Of a stretch of 64,000 bases of DNA, positions 1-8,694 are shown one piece after another (within the stretch, counting starts at the first letter, position 1; every line of letters starts with the position of its first letter). Position numbers and translations under genes: made by a program. Under the pieces are notes generated by a model. That model was given only the letters and a program-made list of their open reading frames with translations. It was not told the DNA's origin and searched no databases. The DNA comes from an uncultured Akkermansia sp. (lineage in GTDB: Bacteria; Verrucomicrobiota; Verrucomicrobiia; Verrucomicrobiales; Akkermansiaceae): positions 1 through 64,000 of the forward strand of contig CANQGG010000002.1 in the NCBI GenBank assembly GCA_947601655.1, in the 5' to 3' direction.

Positions 1-12
1 CATCGCTGAATA

Positions 13-76
13 CTTCGGTACGCTAATTATGTCCGATCACCTTTCTTTCTTCGGTACACTATTTTTGTCCGATCAC
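13..76 (-). repeat. paired 28-bp direct repeats, possible IS21-like element end
   Basis: Two 28-bp units (13-40 and 49-76) match at 25 of 28 positions and are separated by 8 bp. Read on the minus strand each starts with TGATCGGACA and ends with GTACCGAAG. Multiple direct repeats at a terminus that begins with TG are typical of IS21-family elements. I infer that an element end lies near base 75, with its body to the left, outside the window. No transposase is visible here, so this is a structural guess only. Confidence 0.4.
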
Positions 77-289
77 GCGGTTGATTCATTCCGGTGGAGT
101 AGACGAGAGGCGCCGAGCCATGCCCGGATTTGGTCAAGTCATATTTGCTATTGTCGGAAGAAAATGATGAATTCTTCGTCATTTTATAGAAAAATTCGAT
201 AGACTCTCTTCGAAATTGGTGTACCATATACAGACGGTTCGCGCACGGCGGTGCGCCGGTCGATAAGTTTTTCTTTTAAAGATCACACG
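77..289. other. intergenic stretch, no supported gene
   Basis: This is the upstream region of the prc gene. The 66-aa minus-strand ORF across it (27-227) runs into the repeat pair, has no ribosome-binding site and resembles nothing I recognise. A weak -10-like TTAAAG lies shortly before the prc ATG, but no convincing -35 box goes with it. Confidence 0.4.
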
Positions 290-2515
290 ATGAGCTGGTA
301 TATTAAGAGCAAAGTAAAGGCAAAGGTTTTAGGCGCAGTAGCCCTGACTGCCCTCATGTCCTGCAGTGGGATGAGCAACGCCGCGCCGGATTATAATCAG
401 ATCGGCAAACAATTTTCGGAGGTGCTGCAGTACTCGCATTTCTCGAGGGTAAAATTTTCCGCGGAAATGTACGCTAAGTTTCTGGATTGCTACTTGCAAT
501 CCATGGATCCGCAGCACTTGTACTTCACGCAGGAAGACGTGGAAATGCTGCGTAAAAAGTACGCCGATTGCTTCGGAGATTATCTGCTGGCCAATGAGAC
601 GACGCAGCTTGCTCAAGAGCTGTACGGTGCATACATGGAGCGAGTGTTGAAGCATTTGGATCAGGCGGTGGCTCTGTTGCAGGAGTACGAGAAGACCCCG
701 CCCTCTTTCCAAAGCGACCGTAGTATTCCGCGCACACGCCGTAAGCTGCCGCGCGCGGCGAGTGATGCCGACCTGGACCGTGTGTGGCGCGATCAGGTGG
801 AGGATATGCTGCTCACCGAAATATGCCGCCGCGAAAATCTGGCGCGTTTGGCTGCTGAGAAGGGGAAACCGGATCCTAATGCAAAGGAGGTTTCTCCCGT
901 CGCAAAGATTCTGGCACGCCTCAAACGCGTGCGCATGGAGGTACAGGAGGCGGATTTGGAGGATATGGTGTCGCATCTGCTCAACGCTGTGGCGCATGTA
1001 TACGACCCTCACAGTGACTTTATGGGAGCCCGAGAGGAAAAGCAGTTCAAGGATATGATCAAGGCTTCGCTTGTGGGTATCGGTGCACAGTTGAAAGAGG
1101 ATGACGATGGCTCGACACGCATTGAAGGTATTGTGAAGGGTGGTCCTGCAGATAAAAATGGACAGCTTAAGCTTGGCGATCACATCGTCGCTGTGGATAC
1201 TAAGGGAGATGGACACTGGACAGATATTCTCTACATGAGCATCGACAAGGTTGTCAACCTCATCCGTGGGCAGAAGTCTGTGCCAGTGAGGCTTCGTGTG
1301 CAGAGTGCGGAGAGCGGCGACGAACGGGTCATTTCTATTGTTCGGGATGAGGTACCTATGGCAGAATCGCTTGCCAGCGCCCGTGTTATCGACTTGCATG
1401 AAGATGGTCCGGATGGAAAGGAGCGTAACTACCGACTTGGAATTCTGACGCTCCCTTCCTTCTATGTAGACATGGATGCCGGAAATGTGCAGTGTGCGGC
1501 AGATGTGCGTAAGTTGCTCACACGTATGGATCAAGAGAAGGTTCAGGGACTTGTTGTAGATCTCCGAACTAATGGCGGTGGCTCTCTTGAAGAAGTACGC
1601 AAGATGGTGGGCTTTTTTGCCGGATATGGACCAGTGGTGCAGGTGAAGGATGCCCGAGGCAATGTGGAAAAACTCACGGCGAGCTGCCAGCCACTTTTCC
1701 GAGGTGAGATGGTGGTGCTCACGAGCAAGGGAAGCGCCTCAGCATCTGAGATTTTTGCCGGGGCCATGAAGGATTATGGTCGTGCTGTGATTGTGGGGGA
1801 CTCGACTACCTTTGGGAAGGGGACGGTGCAGGTGCCTCGTAATTTGGGAGATTTCATGCCTCTCTCGCTTTCGTGGGAAGACTGCGGGCTTATCAAGGTT
1901 ACCGTACAGAAGTTTTATCGTATCAATGGCGCTTCCACGCAGCTGAAAGGTGTGAGTAGCGATATTGAGTTGCCAACGGTGACTTCTTCTCTGCAGATTG
2001 GGGAGTCAGAGATGGATCATGCGATGCCCTATGATGCCATTGCTCCCGCGGGGGGATATGTGCAGAGTCCGCGCATCGGTTCTATGCTTTCAGAACTCCG
2101 GAAACGCAGCACCGCTCGAGTGGCAAAGGACAGTGATCTGCAAAACAATGTGTGGTATGCGAATTACCGTGAGCGGTTGCAAAAGGAAAATTCCATTTCT
2201 CTGAATAAGCAGACCCGCCAGGCGCAGATTGATGAGTTGCGCAACTTCAAGAAGAAGAGCGATGAGGATAGGAAGAAGCGTTACGAGATTATGGGCCAGG
2301 AGGATAAGAAGCACATGACTGTCTATCGCCTTAATCTCGACGATGTACATGCTGCTGAACTTCCGCACGCCAGTAAAAAAGACAAGGAGAGTTTTATGCG
2401 TGAGGCGAAGGATCCGGAGGATGATCTCGAGGACTCGCTGGATTACCCGTCCGGGCTGGATCCTGTTTTGCGCGAGGCAGTCTATATCGTGCGTGATATG
2501 GTGGACCTGCACTGA
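290..2515 (+). CDS. prc: carboxy-terminal processing (tail-specific) protease, S41A family
   Basis: This is a periplasmic serine protease that cleaves proteins with exposed non-polar C-termini. I start at the ATG at 290 (741 aa) rather than the GTG at 251, because the signal sequence follows directly: a basic stretch, then VLGAVALTALMSC, which could be a lipobox, or cleavage after SNA. A long helical N-terminal region precedes a PDZ domain (about residues 260-345, containing LVGIGAQL and the LGDHIVAVD turn). The catalytic core holds KGSASASEIFAG with the nucleophilic serine and GDSTTFGKGTVQ with the general-base lysine. The charged helical C-terminal tail and overall size match the E. coli Prc subgroup (682 aa) rather than the shorter CtpA type. 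radC follows 26 bp downstream and may be co-transcribed. The assignment is firm; the exact substrates cannot be inferred. Confidence 0.93.
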   Translation: MSWYIKSKVKAKVLGAVALTALMSCSGMSNAAPDYNQIGKQFSEVLQYSHFSRVKFSAEMYAKFLDCYLQSMDPQHLYFTQEDVEMLRKKYADCFGDYLLANETTQLAQELYGAYMERVLKHLDQAVALLQEYEKTPPSFQSDRSIPRTRRKLPRAASDADLDRVWRDQVEDMLLTEICRRENLARLAAEKGKPDPNAKEVSPVAKILARLKRVRMEVQEADLEDMVSHLLNAVAHVYDPHSDFMGAREEKQFKDMIKASLVGIGAQLKEDDDGSTRIEGIVKGGPADKNGQLKLGDHIVAVDTKGDGHWTDILYMSIDKVVNLIRGQKSVPVRLRVQSAESGDERVISIVRDEVPMAESLASARVIDLHEDGPDGKERNYRLGILTLPSFYVDMDAGNVQCAADVRKLLTRMDQEKVQGLVVDLRTNGGGSLEEVRKMVGFFAGYGPVVQVKDARGNVEKLTASCQPLFRGEMVVLTSKGSASASEIFAGAMKDYGRAVIVGDSTTFGKGTVQVPRNLGDFMPLSLSWEDCGLIKVTVQKFYRINGASTQLKGVSSDIELPTVTSSLQIGESEMDHAMPYDAIAPAGGYVQSPRIGSMLSELRKRSTARVAKDSDLQNNVWYANYRERLQKENSISLNKQTRQAQIDELRNFKKKSDEDRKKRYEIMGQEDKKHMTVYRLNLDDVHAAELPHASKKDKESFMREAKDPEDDLEDSLDYPSGLDPVLREAVYIVRDMVDLH

Positions 2516-2541
2516 GCGGGGAATCATCAACCGTAACGAAT

Positions 2542-3291
2542 GTGCGGCCTCAATCATCGATGATACAGGAGGAATCAGCTGCAGGAAAGCACGCGACACT
2601 GCGAGAAGTTATGCCGCAGGAAGAGATGCCGCGTGAGAAGTTGCAGCGTCTTGGGCGCGGAAGCCTTACGAATGAAGAGCTTATTGCCATCTTCCTGCGT
2701 ACCGGAATGCAAGGGTGCAACGTAATGGATCTTGCCCGCAACATGCTGGAAAAAGTCGATTTTTCTCTGGGAAAGCTGGTGGATATGGAGGTAGATGAGA
2801 TACGTCGTCTTGTCAAAGGGATTGGACTGGCAAAAGCCTGTACGTTGGCGGCCGTTTTTGAGCTTGGAAAACGTGCAGCGAGAGATTCGTTGAAGCGACC
2901 GGATATGTCGCTCCCTCGCCACGTGTATGAGTACATGATTGATGTTTTGCGTTCAGAGAGGCAGGAGCACGTGTTTGCCTTAAATCTCAACTCCCGTAAT
3001 GAATTGATCAAAACAACGGATGTTGTGGTAGGCACTCTGACGCGGGTATTGGTGCATCCGCGGGATGTTTTCCGGGATGCGATCAATTACGGGGCGTGTC
3101 GCATCGTACTTGTGCATAATCACCCGAGTGGCAGCCCTCAGCCAAGCCTGTATGACGAGGAGATGACAGAGCAGATCGCGAAAGCGGGAGAAGTACTGCA
3201 TATTCCGCTTATGGACCACATCATCATCGGCTACGGAGGTAAGAAAGAGGAGTCCAACTATTACAGCTTCTTTCTCAATGGAAAACTATGA
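2542..3291 (+). CDS. radC: RadC-family JAB/MPN-domain protein
   Basis: The N-terminal part carries the family opening MPREKLQRLGRGSLTNEEL and a helix-hairpin-helix region around GIGLAKACTL. The C-terminal part has the JAMM metal site: a Glu upstream, then HNHPSGSPQPS followed by an Asp. RadC proteins were named for DNA repair, but their biochemical role is unsettled, so I call the fold and not an activity. The start is uncertain. The track uses GTG 2542; ATG 2560 or a start nearer the conserved MPQEE segment is also possible, and an AGGAGG at about 2568 does not decide it. The 3' end overlaps the next ORF by 14 bp, which suggests translational coupling. Confidence 0.88.
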   Translation: MRPQSSMIQEESAAGKHATLREVMPQEEMPREKLQRLGRGSLTNEELIAIFLRTGMQGCNVMDLARNMLEKVDFSLGKLVDMEVDEIRRLVKGIGLAKACTLAAVFELGKRAARDSLKRPDMSLPRHVYEYMIDVLRSERQEHVFALNLNSRNELIKTTDVVVGTLTRVLVHPRDVFRDAINYGACRIVLVHNHPSGSPQPSLYDEEMTEQIAKAGEVLHIPLMDHIIIGYGGKKEESNYYSFFLNGKL

Positions 3292-3931
3292 GGGAAGTGC
3301 CGCACCGGGTATCATGCAGGATTATCATACACACACGCCAGGACCTCATGGTGGTTATCTCTGCTCCGTTACTCGGTCGGATTGGGAGCGCGTGGCGCAG
3401 GCAGAGGGGATGATTCCTTGCTTTGGAATTCATCCGTGGCATGCAGAAGGGGTGGATCCTGCTGCACTTGCCTTTGAACTTGATGAATGGCTTTCCCGTT
3501 ATCCTGAGGCTGGGGTGGGTGAAACCGGACTGGATGCCACTGCTGCGCATGCTGCTACCCTTCCACAACAGCGCGTACTCTTACAGGTGCAGCTGGGGGC
3601 AGCGTTTCGACATGAGCGTATGGCGCATCTGCACGGATCTCATGCGTGGGCGGAGCTGTTGGATGTCCTCAGGCAGCGTGTGCGCAACGGCACTTTGCCG
3701 AAGGTACTGCTGCACGCATGGAATGGATCGCATGAACTCGCGCGCTCTTTCCTCGAACTCGGCGCTATTTTTTCTGTGGGATTCAGGGAGCTTACTCATC
3801 CGAAAGCGCGGGAGCGCTACGCGCGTATCCCGTCCGATAAGCTTTTTCCGGAGACAGACGATCACCCGGAAAATTGGGAGCGTACGCTGGCCCTCCTCAG
3901 TGTCATTCGTGCGGATTTTGGCGAAGCATGA
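3278..3931 (+). CDS. TatD-family metal-dependent hydrolase, short form
   Basis: This 217-aa amidohydrolase-fold protein resembles TatD/YcfH metal-dependent nucleases. Visible metal-site motifs in order are DYHTHT (HxH), a GIHPWHAEG segment, GVGETGLDA with the bridging Glu, MAHLHGSHAW, LLHAWNGS and the C-terminal FPETDDHPENW, which matches the ETD motif of the family. It is about 40 residues shorter than typical TatD proteins (about 260 aa) and begins almost at the HxH motif. TatD proteins are reported as 3'-5' exonucleases, but short divergent members may act on other substrates. It overlaps radC by 14 bp, so the two are probably translated from one message. Confidence 0.8.
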   Translation: MENYEGSAAPGIMQDYHTHTPGPHGGYLCSVTRSDWERVAQAEGMIPCFGIHPWHAEGVDPAALAFELDEWLSRYPEAGVGETGLDATAAHAATLPQQRVLLQVQLGAAFRHERMAHLHGSHAWAELLDVLRQRVRNGTLPKVLLHAWNGSHELARSFLELGAIFSVGFRELTHPKARERYARIPSDKLFPETDDHPENWERTLALLSVIRADFGEA

Positions 3932-3934
3932 GGA

Positions 3935-5812
3935 TTAGTGTGCTGCTTCCTGTCCGTCTTCCCCCTCCGGGTGCGGGCCGGTGTAGGATTGCGGGGAAGG
4001 GGCGGTAAGATCAAGTGCCGGGTTGTACCACGGTGTGCGCAAGTCGAAGAAGCCGAGGAGGGTGTGGAAAAAGTGCTCCTGTGCGATCAGCATGTTGGCG
4101 TGTCTCTGCAGTGCGCGAAGAGAGCTGGCAAAATGGGGATGCAGCGCTTCCAGCTCCGGAGAGGAAAGGATAAAAGCCCCCACATAGCAGCCGGTGGTGC
4201 TCAGGTAACTGCGCCCGCTCTCCCCCAGGGCAGCACGTCCCCAAATGCCATCGTGCCCGAGGTACTCGCCATGGTCGCTGATGTAGAGGTAAAGCCAGGG
4301 GCGACCGTGGAACAGGGAAGTGACGCGGCGTACGAACTCGTCTGTGTAGTGGACGGTGCTGTCGTAGGCGTTGTTCACTTCCTCAGCGTGGGAGGAAGGG
4401 GTTTCGAAGCTCGTGCCTGCAGGGTGAAAAGGAGGGTTTTCGTGGTTGTAGTGGTAAAAGGGAGTGTGGCTCCCTTCATTGTTGATGAAGAAGATTGTAT
4501 TTTGTTTTTTCGGCAGAGACCGCAAAATGTCCGCCATTTGCGGAACAGAAGTCCAGGGGCTTCCCGGAGCGTGAATTTTTTGCTCGGCGCAGCGAGTGAG
4601 CAGACGTACTACAAGGTCATATTTCAGGTGGGTCGCATTGCGTTTACCAAAGAAAGCAAAAACGCGGAACCCATGGGCGGCGAACAGATCCAATACTGAG
4701 CCTGTGTGGGGCCTCAGTGCCGGATCCTTTTCGTAAATGTCGCGTCGAGCATCGGTCAGAATTGCGATTTGAGCCTGGCAGGTGTCGCAGGCAGCGGAGA
4801 CGCAACGCGGGAAATTGATGAGTCTTGGGCATTGGCGCAACCATGGGGTAGTGTCGCGTTCGTAGCCATTTATGCTCATGCGGTCTGCCCGTACACTTTC
4901 GCCAATATGCACAATAACTACCACACCCTCTCCCCCATGAAGGGTGTGGAGAGAGGAAGGTTGTTCCGTCGGAGAATGCAGACCTTCTACCTGACGGATG
5001 GTTGCCTGGTTGTGAAAGACGGCTTCGGTGCAAGCATGGATGAGCGAATAAGCTTCAAAGTATGGCCAGAAGTGGCGAGCATGGCGTTGAGATGACGGTA
5101 TGGCAAGCCCGAGAAGCCCTGCGAGCAGCATGAAAAAAAATCCTGCGTTCAAAAGAGGAAGTCTGTCTTTGCAATGCTTCATTACCCAAGCCAGCAGCCA
5201 GCAGAGAATCGCTGCTCCGAGAAGCGAACTCAGGGCAATCACCAGATTGATGGTACTCAGGTAGCCAGAGATTTCTTCCTGCGACGCCTCAATTGTTTCG
5301 GCGATGACGAGAGAGTTGATACGCGAACCGTACTGGGTGTAGCCGGCGATCTGTGCAAGTTCCAGAGAAACAAAAATCCACCAGAAGAGCAGGGAAAAAG
5401 TGCGCGAAATGGCCCACAGCAGGCAAAAAGCTCCGGCATTGAGCAGAATGAGGAGAGGCAGCGCACTCATTTCGTACCTCGGCAGCATGCTGCAGCTTAT
5501 CGCGCACAGAGCGCTCAGCAGGATGATGCTCCACAGCCTGCCTGCTTCCGGCAGGACCGAAGAGCCCTTCTTTCGGGCGATCAGGACTCCTGTAATCAGT
5601 AATAACGCGCAACTCGCCGCGACGGCGATGAGAACAGCCGCAGGTACTAATCCTTCCCCATGCGGCGGAATGTCCCGTACCCACGAAGTGCCGATGCGTA
5701 CCGCAGCCAGCCCGGCCACCGACAGCGAAACTAGTAGAACGAAACAGAGACGCGTCCGGAGGAAGGTGAACATCAGAGAATAATCAGGAATGCGGAAGAA
5801 GGAAGAAATCAA
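3935..5812 (-). CDS. membrane phosphoethanolamine transferase-like protein (EptA/CptA superfamily)
   Basis: About five N-terminal membrane helices (residues 10-260) precede a periplasmic alkaline-phosphatase-fold domain. Sulfatase-superfamily motifs are visible: HIGESVRADRMSINGYERD, where the Glu is a zinc ligand; an NNEGSHTPFYHY segment; and YISDHGEYLGHDGIWG near the C-terminus. Family members transfer phosphoethanolamine from phosphatidylethanolamine to lipid A, core sugars or other surface glycans. The usual threonine nucleophile sits in a CGTxTA-like motif; the best match here is AACDTCQAQ, where the register is not clean, so the nucleophile is uncertain. The start overlaps the upstream YlbF-like gene by 4 bp (ATGA), giving a two-gene operon. 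The acceptor is unknown. Confidence 0.75.
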   Translation of the reverse strand: MISSFFRIPDYSLMFTFLRTRLCFVLLVSLSVAGLAAVRIGTSWVRDIPPHGEGLVPAAVLIAVAASCALLLITGVLIARKKGSSVLPEAGRLWSIILLSALCAISCSMLPRYEMSALPLLILLNAGAFCLLWAISRTFSLLFWWIFVSLELAQIAGYTQYGSRINSLVIAETIEASQEEISGYLSTINLVIALSSLLGAAILCWLLAWVMKHCKDRLPLLNAGFFFMLLAGLLGLAIPSSQRHARHFWPYFEAYSLIHACTEAVFHNQATIRQVEGLHSPTEQPSSLHTLHGGEGVVVIVHIGESVRADRMSINGYERDTTPWLRQCPRLINFPRCVSAACDTCQAQIAILTDARRDIYEKDPALRPHTGSVLDLFAAHGFRVFAFFGKRNATHLKYDLVVRLLTRCAEQKIHAPGSPWTSVPQMADILRSLPKKQNTIFFINNEGSHTPFYHYNHENPPFHPAGTSFETPSSHAEEVNNAYDSTVHYTDEFVRRVTSLFHGRPWLYLYISDHGEYLGHDGIWGRAALGESGRSYLSTTGCYVGAFILSSPELEALHPHFASSLRALQRHANMLIAQEHFFHTLLGFFDLRTPWYNPALDLTAPSPQSYTGPHPEGEDGQEAAH

Positions 5813-6303
5813 TCTTGCCGCTTACAGTGTTTCTCTTTCTCGTGGCATGAACCGTCACAATTCCCGTCGCATTCGCCGGAGCAGTTTCCCCCGCAGGAGC
5901 AGGCGCTCATCCGTTGCGTGAGAGATTTTTCCACTTCCTCCGCCGTGGGTGCCTCTCCCTTTTCGATGGCGAGGAAGAGGTATTGATTCACGGCGCGCAG
6001 CATGGAGTCGAGCTCCTCCCTCGCTTCCAGGAATCCCTTGCAGAGAGGGTTATTGATAACATCGCGCCGCAGTTCGTCAAATTGTGCAAATTCCTGTTCG
6101 GTAGGCTTCATGCCAGCCTCACTTTTGGCGTGCAATTGTTCTCCAAAGTCACTTACTTTGCGGAAAAGCTCAGTAGCGGCTGGGTTTTGGTAGAAGAGAC
6201 CGATGCGGGCTTTTGCAGATACAACACGTTGATGACTGGCGAATGCTGCTGCGAGTGGAGCGGCGAGTTCTGCAAGTTCAGCGGGTAAAATGGGTGTTGC
6301 CAT
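5809..6303 (-). CDS. YlbF/YmcA-like protein with cysteine-rich tail
   Basis: I start at ATG 6303 (164 aa) because a promoter-like -10 box lies 10 nt upstream; the longer 185-aa ORF would run back through that promoter. The body (residues 1-125) is an all-helical Com_YlbF-type domain, with the phrases SAKARIGLFYQNPA and INNPLCKGFLEAREEL. In Firmicutes, YlbF, YmcA and YaaT form a complex that affects RNase Y and development; the role in this phylum is unknown. The tail adds eight cysteines in a CxCGGNCSGECDGNCDGSC pattern, likely a metal or iron-sulfur site, and similar Cys-rich C-termini are known on some YlbF proteins. It overlaps the phosphoethanolamine-transferase-like gene by 4 bp. Confidence 0.7.
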   Translation of the reverse strand: MATPILPAELAELAAPLAAAFASHQRVVSAKARIGLFYQNPAATELFRKVSDFGEQLHAKSEAGMKPTEQEFAQFDELRRDVINNPLCKGFLEAREELDSMLRAVNQYLFLAIEKGEAPTAEEVEKSLTQRMSACSCGGNCSGECDGNCDGSCHEKEKHCKRQD

Positions 6304-6313
6304 GTCGGCACGC

Positions 6314-6341
6314 ACTCTACCACAAATCGTAAAAAAATCAA
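6314..6341 (-). promoter_or_regulatory. putative promoter of the YlbF-like/Ept operon
   Basis: On the minus strand TTGATT is followed after 16 nt by TAGAGT, and the chosen ATG lies 10 nt further on. This leaves essentially no 5' leader. Confidence 0.5.
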
Positions 6342-6373
6342 GTCCAGTTTCTTTTCGCAATGCCATTTTTTAC

Positions 6374-6402
6374 TTGCCTCCCGGGTATTTATGTGGTAGA
6401 AA
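6374..6402 (+). promoter_or_regulatory. putative promoter of the sulfatase gene
   Basis: TTGCCT is followed after 17 nt by TAGAAA, and the ATG at 6412 lies 9 nt beyond. No Shine-Dalgarno sequence is present. Confidence 0.45.
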
Positions 6403-6411
6403 GGCGACGAT

Positions 6412-8694
6412 ATGAAACTGCACAGGCTTGTATTCTCTATGCTGGTAGCTGCGGCCGGTTGCTTGCAGGCTGCGGAAAAGCCCAACATTATCATGATCCT
6501 CGTGGATGATATGGGATGGGGCGATCTGAGCTTTAATCAGGCGGACGAAGAAAAGGGAAAAGTACCGGTCATCATGACTCCGCAGCTCAAGAGACTGGCG
6601 GATGAGGGGGTGCGACTCACCCGCCACTACACGAGCGCTCCCGTGTGTGCTCCGGCGCGAGCTTCCCTGTTCGGTGGCGTGCACCAGGGGCATGCTGAGG
6701 TGGTTCGCAACAACAGCTTTGATGCCGCGCTGGAAAACAGCCACACTCTTGCCAGTGTGCTCAAGCAGGCAGGCTATGCCACGGCGCTCATCGGCAAGTG
6801 GGGCATCGGCGGCGGGGCAGAGAGCGGCGGTACTCCGACGACATGCGGGGCCTGGCCTACAGCCCGTGGTTTTGATTACTTCTTTGGGTATAACAACCAT
6901 ATTGCCGGTCACCGTCACTACCCGAAAGAGGATCCTGCAGTTGACCCCGACACGCATGTGAACGCCGTTTGGGATGGCGATAAAGTTATTACCGATAAGC
7001 TGGATAACTGTTACAGCACGGATCTTTTTACCGCGCGAGCTAAGAAGTGGATCGTGGATACGCACAATACTGCGCCGGATAAGCCTTTTTTCCTAGCGCT
7101 CACGCTCATTGCCCCGCATGCGCGCCTGGCGGTTCCCTCCGTTCCTTATCCGGAGAAAGGAGGTTTGGAAGGCGGTGTGCAGTGGATTGGGGAGCCCGGG
7201 CACATGATTAACACGGCTACGGGGGATTGGGATTCCTTCATTAACCCAGAATATCGCGGAGCATGGGTGGACTACGCGGTGGAACGCTATGTCAAGCCAA
7301 CGGGGCAGAAGAAAAAGCTCGTACCAGAGCACAAGCTCCTGGCTGCTCGTCGCCATGCCACCATGGTTACGCGTATCGACGATGCCGTGGGTGATATCAT
7401 GCAGTTGGTGCGCGATCTCAAGCTTGATCAGAATACATTCCTTGTGTTCTTGAGTGATAATGGTCCTCATGATGAAGGTGGGTCTGTACGGGGTATGGCG
7501 GATCATCCTGCCCCGGGACAGGATCCGTCCTTTTTCCGCAGTTACGGACCTCTGGATGGCATCAAGCGCGATGCTCTGGAGGGAGGACTGCGTGTGCCTG
7601 CTCTGGTGTGGGCTCCTGGGCTTATCAAGCAGGGTTTCGTGAGCGCTCGTCCCGGTCAGTTCCATGACTGGATGGCGACTTTTGCTGATTTAGCGGGGGT
7701 TCCTGTGCCGATGCGCTGTGATGGCGTGTCGCTGATGCCTACCTTGCGCGGTGAGGAGGATAAGCAGCAGAAAGGGGTGGTGTATTCCGAGTATTCATAC
7801 GGCGGCCAAGTGCCGAAATATCCGGATTTTGCAGAGAATAAGGTCAACCGCCCGCGTGGTGAGCAACAGGTGATCTTCTTCGCAGCCCCCGGCAGCAAAA
7901 GGGGGAATCCTCGCTGGTTGAAGGCTATTCGCACCGGTATGAAAACCGGGGAAGAGGATTTTGAGATCTACGATGTGCTTGCTGATACACATGAGGCAAA
8001 TAATATCGCGAGCCGTTATGCTTCACTGCAGCCCCAGCTCAAGAAGAGCGTACTCTGGAATCGACGGGCCTACGATTATGCGCGTGATCCGAAAGCCGGG
8101 CGACGCAACAATTCGTGCAGTGGCGTACGCTTCTATGACTCACTGCTTGTGCCGTCCAACAAACCCTCCGGCAAGATAGAGTCAGGGCTGGCGATGCGCA
8201 CTGTGAAAACGGATTGTCCATGGGTACCGGTGTTTGATACCTTGCCCGGTGCAGCTTCTGCCAAGTCCAGTGTGGTGGCAGATCCGAATGAGGTGGAGCT
8301 TCCCGCCGGTAGCGTGACAGAGTTCAAAGGATACATCAATGTTCCGAAAGAACACCGTGACTGGCATTTTTATCTTACCCTCAGCGATGTACCTGGTACC
8401 AGGGCTTACGTCAAGATGCACAACTTCCAGCTCATCGATGCAGACATGAACTACAAACCGGGCGCGACGGCAGATGTTTCCTCTGCAGCGAACACGGTGG
8501 AGCGTTTGGAGGATAAGACCGGAAAGAAAGGCATTCCTCTGGAGAAAGGATTGCATGAGGTGACAATTACCGTAGTGCAGGGAGCGACTGCCCCCGGCAA
8601 GATGAAGCTCGAGTGGTGCACGCCCGATGGGAACGATCGCAAGGTAATTCCTGCGGCGAGATTCCACCACGCTGTTGCCGGCACCAAAGATTAA
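6412..8694 (+). CDS. secreted type I (formylglycine) sulfatase with C-terminal PA14-like domain
   Basis: A signal peptide ends around LQA-AEKP; an AAGC within it could alternatively be a weak lipobox. The sulfatase domain begins PNIIMILVDDMGWGD, with the metal-binding double Asp. The modification motif is CAPAR at residues 79-83, the cysteine-type CxPxR signal converted to formylglycine. LIGKWGIGG and a downstream SDNGPH segment complete the active site. At 760 aa it is longer than common arylsulfatases: the last 170 or so residues read like a PA14-type or carbohydrate-binding beta domain (FKGYINVP, KLEWCTPDG). It likely removes sulfate from host mucin or another glycan; the linkage cannot be told. 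No sulfatase-maturing enzyme is nearby. It ends 4 bp into the convergent coaC gene. Confidence 0.9.
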   Translation: MKLHRLVFSMLVAAAGCLQAAEKPNIIMILVDDMGWGDLSFNQADEEKGKVPVIMTPQLKRLADEGVRLTRHYTSAPVCAPARASLFGGVHQGHAEVVRNNSFDAALENSHTLASVLKQAGYATALIGKWGIGGGAESGGTPTTCGAWPTARGFDYFFGYNNHIAGHRHYPKEDPAVDPDTHVNAVWDGDKVITDKLDNCYSTDLFTARAKKWIVDTHNTAPDKPFFLALTLIAPHARLAVPSVPYPEKGGLEGGVQWIGEPGHMINTATGDWDSFINPEYRGAWVDYAVERYVKPTGQKKKLVPEHKLLAARRHATMVTRIDDAVGDIMQLVRDLKLDQNTFLVFLSDNGPHDEGGSVRGMADHPAPGQDPSFFRSYGPLDGIKRDALEGGLRVPALVWAPGLIKQGFVSARPGQFHDWMATFADLAGVPVPMRCDGVSLMPTLRGEEDKQQKGVVYSEYSYGGQVPKYPDFAENKVNRPRGEQQVIFFAAPGSKRGNPRWLKAIRTGMKTGEEDFEIYDVLADTHEANNIASRYASLQPQLKKSVLWNRRAYDYARDPKAGRRNNSCSGVRFYDSLLVPSNKPSGKIESGLAMRTVKTDCPWVPVFDTLPGAASAKSSVVADPNEVELPAGSVTEFKGYINVPKEHRDWHFYLTLSDVPGTRAYVKMHNFQLIDADMNYKPGATADVSSAANTVERLEDKTGKKGIPLEKGLHEVTITVVQGATAPGKMKLEWCTPDGNDRKVIPAARFHHAVAGTKD

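Noticed and set aside
329-1534. 401-aa minus-strand ORF
   Set aside because: Antisense shadow of prc. It is rich in His, Arg and Leu with no recognisable domain, while the plus strand has a complete protease.
3938-4699. 253-aa plus-strand ORF
   Set aside because: Antisense to the phosphoethanolamine-transferase-like gene; low-complexity Val/Gly/Arg composition.
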